A DNA stretch of 6,795 nucleotides from an uncultured Hyphomicrobiales bacterium (GCA_903903935.1 CAIVAX010000368.1:1-6795), one strand, 5' to 3'; numbered from the stretch's first letter, positions 1 through 6,520 are shown. Numbers and translations: made by a program. Notes: generated by a model from the letters alone, not told the origin.

Positions 1-2
1 AA

Positions 3-830
3 AATCCTGAAGCACGTGATGTGATGCGCGGCGCTATTGGTTCGCTTCTACCGAAGCGTGAGGATTTCAAACAATCTTATATGGCGATATTGCGCGGCAC
101 GTTCCTAGGGTCTGTGCTTGGTATTTTGCCAGGCAATGGCGCTGTGCTGGGACCTTTTGCCTCCTACACAACAGAAAAACGCATTGCCAAAGACCCCAGC
201 AGATTTGGCCGCGGGGCCATTGAAGGCGTTGCTGGGCCTGAGGCCGCTAATAATGCTGGCGCGCAAACTGCCTTTATTCCCTTGCTCACGCTTGGCATTC
301 CTCCCAATGCTGTGATGGCCCTGATGGTTGGTGCCATGACCATTCACGGGATTATTCCCGGCCCACAAGTGATGACCAAAAATCCCGAGCTGTTCTGGGG
401 CATGGTCGCTAGCATGTGGATTGGCAATGCGATGCTGGTCATTATCAATCTACCTCTGGTTGGATTATGGGTCCGTCTCCTCAAAGTTCCCTATCGCATG
501 ATGTTTCCGGCGATCATGATTTTTTGTTGCATCGGCATTTATTCGATCAACAATTCAACTTCTGATGTGATGTTCACCGCCTTTTTTGGTCTTTTTGGCT
601 ATAGTGTCCTTAAACTTGGCTTTGAGCCTGCGCCCATGCTTCTGGGTTTCGTCTTGGGCAAGTTGATGGAAGAAAAGCTACGCCAATCCCTCATCATCTC
701 GCGAGGGGATTTTATGATCTTCCTCGATCGGCCACTTTCGGGCGTTTTGCTTGGAGTTGCTGTGATCATGCTTGTGCTGGCTCTCTTGCCGTCTGTGCGC
801 AAGGGACGCAATGAAGTGTTTACAGAATAA
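3..830 (+). CDS. tctA: TctA-family tripartite tricarboxylate transporter permease, C-terminal part (5' end outside window)
   Basis: This is the large integral-membrane subunit of a tripartite tricarboxylate transporter (TTT), a secondary, ion-driven uptake system for carboxylates that works with a periplasmic TctC protein and a small TctB membrane protein. The frame is open to the left edge (codons from position 3), so the GTG at 21 is not the true start. About 275 residues are present, against roughly 500 for the family. Family motifs seen are [19 protein letters not shown], then [15 protein letters not shown] with [19 protein letters not shown], then GIIPGPQVM. Several hydrophobic membrane segments follow, for example around [34 protein letters not shown] and the C-terminal [18 protein letters not shown] tctC gene lies 105 bp downstream on the same strand, supporting one transport operon. 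No TctB is visible; it may lie to the left. The family call is firm, the substrate unknown. Confidence 0.93.
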   Translation, partial: NPEARDVMRGAIGSLLPKREDFKQSYMAILRGTFLGSVLGILPGNGAVLGPFASYTTEKRIAKDPSRFGRGAIEGVAGPEAANNAGAQTAFIPLLTLGIPPNAVMALMVGAMTIHGIIPGPQVMTKNPELFWGMVASMWIGNAMLVIINLPLVGLWVRLLKVPYRMMFPAIMIFCCIGIYSINNSTSDVMFTAFFGLFGYSVLKLGFEPAPMLLGFVLGKLMEEKLRQSLIISRGDFMIFLDRPLSGVLLGVAVIMLVLALLPSVRKGRNEVFTE

Positions 831-864
831 ATCAAAGACAGTTTGATTTTGCTCTCGGGTGCGG

Positions 865-892
865 TTGACAGGGTGAAATCGAACCCTAATTT
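865..892 (+). promoter_or_regulatory. Weak sigma70-like promoter candidate ahead of tctC
   Basis: A perfect -35 hexamer TTGACA (865-870) is followed after 16 bp by a poor -10 match, TAATTT (887-892), in the 105-bp gap between tctA and tctC. It could give tctC extra transcription, which would suit a binding protein needed in excess over its permease. The poor -10 makes this a tentative call; read-through from tctA is equally possible. Confidence 0.28.
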
Positions 893-935
893 CAAGATTT
901 AGTTACCAATGATCAAATGAGGAGAAACGCTTGTC

Positions 936-1898
936 ATGAAGATAATAGCAACCACTTTTGCTCTTGCCAGCCTGTTTGTTGGAACCGCTCAGGCGCAAAC
1001 CTATCCCTCCAAACCCATTACAATGGTCGTTCCCTTTGCAGCTGGTGGACCAACCGATATTATTGCTCGCATTGTTGGCGAACATATGTCGCGCACATTG
1101 GGTCAGCAGATCGTTGTTGAAAATATTGCTGGTGCTGGCGGTACCACAGGTATTTTGCGAGCTAATCAAGCCACCGCCGACGGCTATACGATTATGATGG
1201 GCCATATGGGAACACATGGGGCTGCGCCAGCCCTCTATCCCGGCCTTAAATATGATCCAGCCAAGGATTTTGAGCCGGTGGGATTAGCGGCCAGTACGCC
1301 TATTCTCGTTGTCGCGAAAAAGACAATTCCAGCCAATAACCTCAAAGAGTTTAATGCTTGGCTGAAAACCAATGAGAGCAAGGTCAATCAGGCGCATGCT
1401 GGCGTTGGGGCAGTGTCTCACATGACTGGCATTCTTTATAATGCCAATGTCGGCATTAAGCCCGCTGCAGTCCCTTACACAGGCACGGGCCCCGCGCTCA
1501 ATGATCTGATCTCGGGTCAAATTGACTATATGACGGATCAGATCGTCAATGTTGTCGAGCAGATCCGTGGCGGTGCCATTCGCGCTTATGCGATTGCAAC
1601 ACCTGAGCGCTCGCCAGCATTGCCAGATGTGCCCACAACAGTCGAGCAGGGCATGCCTGAATTTCAGGTTACCGCTTGGAATGCAGTTTTTGCGCCCAAG
1701 GGTACACCCAAGGACATTGTCACCAAGCTCAATGGAGCTCTGATTAAAGCGCTTGATGATGAGCCAACTCGCAAGCGTCTTTTGGATTTGGGTGCGGTTA
1801 TACCGGATGCAGCGGGCCGTACACCCGATGCGCTCCAAAAGCTTGTCGTCAGCGAGCTTGAACGCTGGACACCGGTCCTGAAAAACGCACCTAAGTAA
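936..1898 (+). CDS. tctC: TctC/Bug-family periplasmic tricarboxylate-binding protein
   Basis: This 320-residue protein is the extracytoplasmic solute receptor of a tripartite tricarboxylate transporter. It binds a carboxylated solute in the periplasm and delivers it to the TctA/TctB membrane part. Residues 1-20 form a Sec signal peptide (MKI start, hydrophobic core ATTFALASLFVG, cleavage expected after AQA). There is no lipobox cysteine, so the protein should be soluble. The mature protein begins with the family hallmark YPSKPITMVVPFAAGGPTD, followed by ARIVGEHMSRTLGQQIVVEN, GAGGTTG and DGYTIMMG. The later motifs VPYTGTGPALNDLISGQIDYM and PERSPALPDVPTTVEQG are typical of Bug proteins, and the length is normal. 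An AGGAGA ribosome site at 920-925 sits 10 bp before the ATG and supports this start. It follows tctA and is closed by a strong terminator. The ligand cannot be read from sequence; Bug proteins bind diverse small carboxylates. Confidence 0.95.
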   Translation: MKIIATTFALASLFVGTAQAQTYPSKPITMVVPFAAGGPTDIIARIVGEHMSRTLGQQIVVENIAGAGGTTGILRANQATADGYTIMMGHMGTHGAAPALYPGLKYDPAKDFEPVGLAASTPILVVAKKTIPANNLKEFNAWLKTNESKVNQAHAGVGAVSHMTGILYNANVGIKPAAVPYTGTGPALNDLISGQIDYMTDQIVNVVEQIRGGAIRAYAIATPERSPALPDVPTTVEQGMPEFQVTAWNAVFAPKGTPKDIVTKLNGALIKALDDEPTRKRLLDLGAVIPDAAGRTPDALQKLVVSELERWTPVLKNAPK

Positions 1899-1915
1899 GA
1901 GTGTCTTTTATCGCG

Positions 1916-1944
1916 AATAAAGCCGCCTTTCAGGCGGCTTTATT
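1916..1944. terminator. Strong rho-independent terminator, probably bidirectional
   Basis: A perfect 13-bp inverted repeat (AATAAAGCCGCCT, 1916-1928, and its complement at 1932-1944) has a three-base TTC loop. Its GC-rich core is flanked by an AATAAA/TTTATT stretch and followed by TT, giving a U-rich end on the plus strand for tctC, 17 bp after its stop codon. On the minus strand the stem overlaps the stop codon of the convergent trhO-like fragment (1940-1942), so it can serve both sides. Confidence 0.9.
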
Positions 1945-2146
1945 TTGAAAGCAGGAGCTCGGCGCCGCCCGCCATGAACAGATTGATCCCCTCTGTGCTC
2001 AGCAGAATTGTGCCGCGCAATTGATTGGAGCGGTAGAAGGCAAGCAGCTCCAGACGCAGCGCCTGCAGCTCTTGCAAAGGCGCAAAGCGATAGGCGGCAA
2101 TATTCACAATCGGCAGGTTGGAGGGGATGTGTAGTTCTGAATTCAC
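1940..2146 (-). pseudogene. TrhO/UPF0176 (rhodanese-family tRNA uridine hydroxylase) N-terminal fragment, 3' truncated
   Basis: The 68-residue product matches the start of TrhO/YceA-type proteins, which form 5-hydroxyuridine at position 34 of tRNA. Seen motifs are [11 protein letters not shown] followed by [18 protein letters not shown], corresponding to the YKY...LAHEGIN stretch of the E. coli N-terminal acylphosphatase-like domain. Family members run to about 250-350 residues. This one ends after LLLSK in a TAA inside the tctC terminator, so half of the N-terminal domain and the whole rhodanese domain with its catalytic cysteine are absent. No continuation exists in other frames, because tctC occupies the DNA beyond. 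I start at the GTG at 2146. A TTG at 2191 extends the frame, but those codons run through the -35/-10 elements and the added residues do not look like family sequence. No ribosome site is visible. It is probably a deletion remnant; the alternative is an expressed short peptide. Confidence 0.72.
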
Positions 2147-2152
2147 ACAGCC

Positions 2153-2181
2153 ATTATAAAAACTAGGGGCCTTGACGTCAA
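2153..2181 (-). promoter_or_regulatory. Near-consensus sigma70 promoter of the trhO-like fragment
   Basis: Read on the minus strand, TTGACG (2181-2176) is followed after exactly 17 bp by a perfect TATAAT (2158-2153). The expected transcription start, seven bases after the -10 box, is position 2146, the first base of the GTG chosen for the trhO-like fragment. This predicts a leaderless transcript. The -35 lies inside a perfect 10-bp palindrome, TTGACGTCAA (2172-2181), a possible operator. Confidence 0.7.
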
Positions 2182-2317
2182 CGAACTGCAAGGCAAGTTG
2201 CTTACGATGAATGCCAGAGTTGAAAAGCTTGGGAAGTTATGAAGAGCCAGACCATGAGACTAGAATTTATTTATTGCAAATTCATCTTTTGAGTCTCACC
2301 TATAAAAGGCCTTACAT

Positions 2318-2339
2318 TTAAAAAATGCTTATTTTTTAA
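2318..2339. repeat. AT-only perfect inverted repeat (9-bp arms)
   Basis: TTAAAAAAT (2318-2326) and ATTTTTTAA (2331-2339) are perfect complements around the loop GCTT. An outer CTTA (2311-2314) and TAAG (2345-2348) extend it as an imperfect dyad of about 38 bp. It could be a protein-binding dyad, a weak terminator, or merely a by-product of AT-rich DNA. An all-A/T stem is thermodynamically weak. Confidence 0.5.
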
Positions 2340-2435
2340 TCATTTAAGCCATATCCCCCTACATAATAGAGACATAAAACTATTTCATAATTATCTGGTT
2401 TTCGATAGATTGTTGTCTGTGCTGATAGGTCTTCT

Positions 2436-2499
2436 TGAGGGGCCATCCTCAGCTCTTGAGCAAGAGTCACCATTGAGGTCCTTCTTTTAAAAAAGAGCT
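2436..2499 (+). repeat. Tandem small hairpins with an alternative pairing partner upstream of malQ
   Basis: Hairpin one pairs TGAGG (2436-2440) with CCTCA (2447-2451). Hairpin two pairs CTCTT (2453-2457) with AAGAG (2462-2466) around a GAGC loop. AGCTCTT (2451-2457) could instead pair with AAGAGCT (2493-2499), which would disrupt both hairpins. If transcribed, this leader could switch between two folds, but the stems are short and no U-run terminator follows, so the regulatory reading is speculative. Confidence 0.3.
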
Positions 2500-2594
2500 C
2501 ACTTCGTGGTTTAGCTTAAGTCAGGGAACATCAGAAACGACCAAAAAATCGAAAATACGTTTGTTAATCAGATATATATAGATAGGAATAGGGC

Positions 2595-4115
2595 GTGAGA
2601 TCAAAAGTTGCAAGACGAAGTGGCGTGCTCCTGCACCCAACATCTTTTCCGGGCCATTGGGGAATTGGGGATCTAGGTTCTGCAGCTCGCTCCTTTATCG
2701 ATTTTCTATCCCAGACACATCAACAAATTTGGCAGGTTTTGCCCCTCGGGCCAACCGGCGATGACGGCGCCCCCTATTCATCCTATTCTTCAAACGCAGG
2801 TAATCCATTACTGATTAGTCTTGAGGATTTAGTGACAGACGGCATTGATATTGTCGTTGAGCCCCCGACCAAAGCTCTCTCTAGCGCAGATGATTTAACT
2901 GCCGTTAAGTCCGTTAAATTCGAAGTTCTTGCGCGCGCTACAAAAAAAATATGTGACAACGCCACTTTAAGCCATGCATTCGATCAATTCTGTCATCAAG
3001 AACGTGAATGGTTGGATGATTACGCACTTTTTATGGCCTTAAAGGATAGTCATCCCAATACAAAGTGGAACCAATGGCCCAAAGGGCTCGTTAAGCGAGA
3101 AAAAGCTGCGATTGAAAAGGCTCAAACCGAACTGGCCGATTCCATCGAGTTTCACAAGTTTTCACAATTTGCATTTTTCCGGCAATGGTCAGCTTTGCGC
3201 AATTATGCTCATGAGAGAGGGATACGTATTGTCGGCGACATACCGTTCTATGTAGCTTTTGATAGTGCGGATGTATGGGCAAATCCTCTGAATTTTGAAC
3301 TTCTACCTGAAACATTTGAACCCAAACTTATGGCAGGAGTGCCGCCAGATTATTTCAGCGCAACGGGCCAATTGTGGGGTAATCCCGTCTATAATTGGAA
3401 ACATCTGGAAAGCACGAATTTCGAGTGGTGGATTCAAAGGTTCAAACGCTTAACACAGCATGTGGATGTTATCCGTATCGATCACTTCCGTGGGTTTCAG
3501 GCTTTTTGGCAGGTGCCACATGGTGAAACGACTGCCATCAATGGGTCTTGGGCACTATGTCCAGGCGACGCCTTCTTTCATACTCTTGAGCATGAATTAG
3601 GTCATTTACCAGTCTGGGCAGAAGATCTGGGCCTCGTGACGCCTCAGGTGGAACGACTGCGTGATAATTTTGATTTTCCCGGGATGAAAGTTCTGCAATT
3701 TGCTTTCGATGAGAAGGGATCTGAAAATCCTTATCTTCCCTTTAACTTCACCCCAAACTTTGTTTGCTACACTGGGACCCACGATAATGACACTGTCGTT
3801 GGTTGGTGGGAACACCTCGATCATAAACAGCAAAAACTGGTGCTAGAGTATGCCGGTCCCATTTTAGAGCAAGATGTTCACTGGACACTGATACGTTTGG
3901 CGATGAGCTCTATTGCAGCGACTGTCGTCATTCCCATGCAAGATATATTGGGCTTGGGCAGCGAAGCTAGAATGAATGTACCTGGTCGTGCGACGGGGAA
4001 TTGGTCTTGGCGATACGAGCCCAAAGCGATTACCAAAGAGCTCACGCATAAACTGAAGGCGACGACCACTGTCTATGGGCGGGGCCATCGTCACTTGACT
4101 AAAAAAACTCAGTGA
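2595..4115 (+). CDS. malQ: 4-alpha-glucanotransferase (amylomaltase, GH77)
   Basis: This cytoplasmic enzyme transfers alpha-1,4-glucan segments between maltodextrins, releasing glucose, in maltose or glycogen breakdown. The 506-residue length is normal for the short GH77 form. The N-terminal RRSGVLLHPTSFPG and GIGDLG, then QIWQVLPLGPTGDDGAPYSS (residues 45-64), are family signatures. All three catalytic acids are present: nucleophile D296 in RIDHFRG, acid/base E343 in WAEDLG, and transition-state stabiliser D397 in TGTHDNDT. PPDYFSATGQLWGNPVYNW (250-268) is also typical. The GTG at 2595 is chosen because AGGA (2584-2587) lies 7 bp upstream and the family signature begins at once. No glycogen or maltose genes adjoin it, which is unusual since malQ often sits with glgP, glgX or glgB. 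Its GC content is lower than that of tctC and the ABC-F gene, which may indicate transfer. Function is confident; pathway context is not. Confidence 0.96.
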   Translation: MRSKVARRSGVLLHPTSFPGHWGIGDLGSAARSFIDFLSQTHQQIWQVLPLGPTGDDGAPYSSYSSNAGNPLLISLEDLVTDGIDIVVEPPTKALSSADDLTAVKSVKFEVLARATKKICDNATLSHAFDQFCHQEREWLDDYALFMALKDSHPNTKWNQWPKGLVKREKAAIEKAQTELADSIEFHKFSQFAFFRQWSALRNYAHERGIRIVGDIPFYVAFDSADVWANPLNFELLPETFEPKLMAGVPPDYFSATGQLWGNPVYNWKHLESTNFEWWIQRFKRLTQHVDVIRIDHFRGFQAFWQVPHGETTAINGSWALCPGDAFFHTLEHELGHLPVWAEDLGLVTPQVERLRDNFDFPGMKVLQFAFDEKGSENPYLPFNFTPNFVCYTGTHDNDTVVGWWEHLDHKQQKLVLEYAGPILEQDVHWTLIRLAMSSIAATVVIPMQDILGLGSEARMNVPGRATGNWSWRYEPKAITKELTHKLKATTTVYGRGHRHLTKKTQ

Positions 4116-4157
4116 TGCAGTTCGTGATGTCTGAACATTTATAAAATATCAACTAGT

Positions 4158-4206
4158 GGCAAAATAGCGGCAAAATAGAGGTATGACTCTCTGTCGCTGT
4201 TTTGCC
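4158..4206. repeat. GGCAAAAYAG repeat cluster downstream of malQ
   Basis: GGCAAAATAG occurs twice in tandem with an 11-bp period (4158-4167 and 4169-4178). The opposite-strand form CTGTTTTGCC follows at 4197-4206. In RNA the second copy can pair with the inverted one over 10 bp, including one G-U pair, around an 18-nt loop. No U-run follows, so it is not a classic terminator. Two further copies flank the ankyrin gene. Confidence 0.55.
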
Positions 4207-4210
4207 CTTG

Positions 4211-4228
4211 GCCTTCTCTTCGAGAGGC
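4211..4228 (+). terminator. Weak terminator candidate after malQ
   Basis: GCCT (4211-4214) pairs with AGGC (4225-4228), and CTC (4216-4218) with GAG (4222-4224), leaving a bulged T and a TTC loop. The hairpin is followed by TTAAAATT, a poor U-tract. It lies 95 bp past the malQ stop and is the best terminator-like structure I can see for that gene. Confidence 0.25.
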
Positions 4229-4317
4229 TTAAAATTCGCCTATCTCTGTGCAATCCCTTTGCAGCTCATGATAGGTACTTCATCCTCTCTCTATCCTTTC
4301 ACCGCCATCCTCTCATC

Positions 4318-4328
4318 GGCAAAACAGA
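4318..4328 (+). repeat. Left arm of 11-bp inverted repeat flanking the ankyrin gene
   Basis: GGCAAAACAGA here has its exact reverse complement at 4884-4894. It lies 11 bp beyond the stop codon of the ankyrin gene. Further inward both arms share CTTTG (one base offset), so the similarity may extend imperfectly to about 21-22 bp. Confidence 0.55.
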
Positions 4329-4339
4329 AGACACTTTGA

Positions 4340-4834
4340 TTAGGTGATGCGATTGTTTGCGGCAATCTTCTGCTCGATCAAATTAGCAATTGCGATCTGA
4401 TGTTTTGATTTGGCAAAATCCAGCGCTGTTTCTCCGTGATGTGATTTGAGAGCTAAATTTATGCCTGCATCAATTAAAATCTGTGCTGTTTGCACATGCC
4501 CCTGCCAGATTGCATCATGCAAAGCCGTATAGCCGTTGACAGGACCTTGTTTGTTGATCGCTACGCCCCATTCAATCAAAAGCTTGGCAGCTTCGGATCT
4601 GCCCGCATAGGCAGCGGCATGCAGGGCCGTCGCTTTCATGCCAGGATCGACCGCTGTTAAATCAGCTCCTGCTTGGAGAAGTCGCTTTACAATGTCGGCA
4701 TCGCCTAAATAAGCGGCCATAACGATTGCAGACTCTTCGCTCTCATCAAGCTCATTCACATCAACGCCCTGTTCGACCAGCTCAGACACATGTGCGAGAT
4801 TTTGCTTTTGGATAGCTTTTAGTAGAGCGGTCAT
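4340..4834 (-). CDS. Small ankyrin-repeat protein
   Basis: The 164-residue product consists almost entirely of ankyrin repeats, helical hairpins used for protein-protein contacts. Five units can be marked: about residues 3-27 (degenerate), 34-60 (AAYLGDADIVKRLLQAGADL), 67-95 (TALHAAAYAGRSEAAKLLIE), 101-130 (YTALHDAIWQGHVQTAQILI) and 134-157 (ETALDFAKSKHQIAIANLIE). There is no signal peptide or membrane segment, so it should be cytoplasmic. I chose the ATG at 4834 because GGGA lies 8 bp upstream and the first repeat begins immediately. A GTG at 4873 would add 13 residues (MTLRSSNKIGTDF) of non-repeat sequence and has a poorer ribosome site. It lies 63 bp downstream of the ABC-F gene in the same direction and could share its transcript. 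An exact 11-bp inverted repeat brackets it. The fold is clear; partner and function are unknown. Confidence 0.88.
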   Translation of the reverse strand: MTALLKAIQKQNLAHVSELVEQGVDVNELDESEESAIVMAAYLGDADIVKRLLQAGADLTAVDPGMKATALHAAAYAGRSEAAKLLIEWGVAINKQGPVNGYTALHDAIWQGHVQTAQILIDAGINLALKSHHGETALDFAKSKHQIAIANLIEQKIAANNRIT

Positions 4835-4883
4835 AAAATCTGTCCCAATTTTATTTGAACTACGGAGAGTCACAAAGAGGGAC

Positions 4884-4894
4884 TCTGTTTTGCC
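4884..4894 (-). repeat. Right arm of 11-bp inverted repeat flanking the ankyrin gene
   Basis: TCTGTTTTGCC is the exact complement of the arm at 4318-4328. It sits in the ABC-F/ankyrin gap, 3 bp after the ABC-F stop codon. No matching short target duplication is evident outside the two arms. Confidence 0.55.
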
Positions 4895-4897
4895 ATG

Positions 4898-6520
4898 CTA
4901 TCGTCTCAGCCCCGGGGCTTCTTGTCCGGTGCGGGCGACATAATCGATATAGCCGCCGCCATATTTATGAATGCCATCGGGGGTTAATTCAAGCACGCGA
5001 TTGGAGAGAGCGGCGAGGAAATGGCGATCATGCGAGACAAAGAGCATGGCGCCTTCGTAATGCGTGAGCGCTTCAATCAGCATTTCCTTGGTGGCCAGAT
5101 CCAAATGGTTGGTTGGCTCATCGAGCACCAGAAAATTGGGCGGATCATAAAGCAATTGCGCCATCACCAGACGGGCTTTTTCACCGCCCGATAAAACGCG
5201 GCATTTCTTTTCAATGTCATCGCCGGAAAACCCAAAGCAGCCCGCCAAAGCACGCAAGGAGCCTTGACCGGCTTGCGGGAAGCTTGCTTCCAATTGTTCG
5301 AAAATGGTGAGATCACCATCCAGCACTTCCATAGCATGCTGCGCGAAATAACCCATTTTCACACTGCCACCAAGAATGACATCGCCCTGATCAGGCGATG
5401 TCGAGCCCACCACAAGTTTGAGCAAAGTAGATTTGCCAGCGCCATTGACGCCCATCACACACCAGCGCTCTTTGCGGCGGATGAGAAAATCCAGCTCTTC
5501 ATAAATGATGCGCGGACCATAGCTTTTATTGACGCTTTTGAGCGTCACCACATCTTCGCCTGAGCGCGGGGCGGGGGCAAATTCAAAGGCGACAGATTGG
5601 CGCCGTTTGGGTGGCTCGACACGTTCAATCTTGTCGAGCTTCTTCACGCGGCTTTGCACTTGCGCGGCATGTGAGGCACGCGCCTTGAAGCGCTCGATGA
5701 ATTTGATCTCTTTGGCGAGCATGGCCTGCTGGCGCTCAAATTGCGCCTGTTGCTGCTTTTCATTTTGTGCCCGCTGTGCTTCATAAAATTCATAATCGCC
5801 AGAAAAACTATTGAGCGATCCGCCATCAATCTCGATGATTTTGGTGACGATGCGATTCATGAACGCGCGATCATGCGAGGTCATCAGCAAAGCGCCCTCA
5901 TAGGCTTTGAGAAAATCCTCCAGCCAGATCAGGCTTTCAATATCCAAATGGTTGCTGGGCTCATCGAGCAACATGCAATCAGGCCGCATGAGCAGAATGC
6001 GCGCCAGCGCCACGCGCATTTTCCAGCCGCCCGACAGCGCGCCGACATCGCCATCCATCATCTCTTCACTAAAGCTGAGGCCAGCGAGAACCTCGCGGGC
6101 GCGCCCTTCAAGCGCATAGCCGCCCAATTCTTCAAACCGGCCCTGCGCCTCGCCATAATGCTCGATGATCTCATCCATGCGATCGGCCTGATCGGGATCA
6201 CCCATGGCTGTTTCCAGCTCGCGCAATTGCGCCATCACCTCGCTGACAGGACCAGCGCCATTCATCACTTCCGCCACAGAACTGCAGCCCGACATTTCGC
6301 CGACATCCTGGCTGAAATAACCAATGGTCACGCCGCGATCGACACTCACTTGGCCTTCATCGGGCAGATCTTCGCCAGTGATCATGCGAAACAAACTCGT
6401 CTTGCCTGAGCCATTGGGGCCGACAAGACCAATTTTTTCGCCGCGCTGCAAAGCTGCCGAGGCCTCGATGAAGAGGATCTGATGGCCATTTTGTTTGGAG
6501 ATTGCGTCAATGCGGATCAT
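4898..6520 (-). CDS. ABC-F family ATPase (duplicated ATP-binding cassette, no membrane domain)
   Basis: This 540-residue cytoplasmic protein has two ATP-binding cassettes in one chain and no membrane segments, the ABC-F layout. Members bind ribosomes and affect translation; some give antibiotic resistance, but nothing here shows that. Cassette one has Walker A GPNGSGKT (34-41), Q-loop YFSQ (68-71), signature LSGGW (162-166), Walker B LLDEPSNHLD (184-193) and switch SHDR (215-218). Cassette two has GVNGAGKS (357-364), YFAQ (391-394), LSGGE (443-447), VLDEPTNHLD (465-474) and SHDR (496-499). The charged helical linker at about 245-305, rich in Q, E, K and R, is the region that reaches the ribosomal P-site tRNA in this family. 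All catalytic motifs are intact. It resembles the YbiT-length group and reads like Hyphomicrobiales orthologues, including the ending RTGQEAPGLRR. The ATG at 6520 starts directly at the domain (MIRIDAISKQNG); only a weak CAGG precedes it. The ankyrin gene follows. Confidence 0.95.
   Translation of the reverse strand: MIRIDAISKQNGHQILFIEASAALQRGEKIGLVGPNGSGKTSLFRMITGEDLPDEGQVSVDRGVTIGYFSQDVGEMSGCSSVAEVMNGAGPVSEVMAQLRELETAMGDPDQADRMDEIIEHYGEAQGRFEELGGYALEGRAREVLAGLSFSEEMMDGDVGALSGGWKMRVALARILLMRPDCMLLDEPSNHLDIESLIWLEDFLKAYEGALLMTSHDRAFMNRIVTKIIEIDGGSLNSFSGDYEFYEAQRAQNEKQQQAQFERQQAMLAKEIKFIERFKARASHAAQVQSRVKKLDKIERVEPPKRRQSVAFEFAPAPRSGEDVVTLKSVNKSYGPRIIYEELDFLIRRKERWCVMGVNGAGKSTLLKLVVGSTSPDQGDVILGGSVKMGYFAQHAMEVLDGDLTIFEQLEASFPQAGQGSLRALAGCFGFSGDDIEKKCRVLSGGEKARLVMAQLLYDPPNFLVLDEPTNHLDLATKEMLIEALTHYEGAMLFVSHDRHFLAALSNRVLELTPDGIHKYGGGYIDYVARTGQEAPGLRR

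Larger units (their letters stand above)
2182..2594. other. AT-rich intergenic region between the trhO fragment and malQ
   Basis: No convincing gene is seen on either strand. Counting rows 2281-2580 gives about 35% GC, with the rows at 2281 and 2341 at only 25-30%, well below the flanking genes. It holds an AT-only inverted repeat (2318-2339), two small GC-containing hairpins in tandem (2436-2466), an AAGAGCT element (2493-2499) that could pair with part of them, and a TATATATA tract (2573-2580) just before the malQ ribosome site. I found no well-spaced -35/-10 pair for malQ, so its promoter remains unassigned. The composition suggests foreign DNA or a long regulatory leader. Confidence 0.6.

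Noticed and set aside
1284..1838. A 184-codon open frame on the minus strand
   Set aside because: It is antisense to tctC, rich in cysteine and arginine, without a motif or ribosome site; tctC fully explains this DNA.
2147..2191. TTG-initiated N-terminal extension of the trhO-like fragment
   Set aside because: These codons run through the -35 and -10 elements of a near-consensus promoter, and the added residues do not resemble the family.
4281..4314. Direct repeat CATCCTCTC (4281-4289 and 4306-4314)
   Set aside because: It lies in a pyrimidine-rich stretch where such short matches arise easily, and nothing links it to a function.
4835..4873. GTG start giving the ankyrin protein 13 more residues
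   Set aside because: The ATG at 4834 has GGGA at good spacing and begins at the first repeat; the longer form has a poorer ribosome site.
5741..6409. A 222-codon open frame on the plus strand
   Set aside because: It lies wholly antisense to the ABC-F gene, whose motifs are intact. The product is histidine-, arginine- and alanine-rich with no recognisable domain, as expected of a shadow frame.
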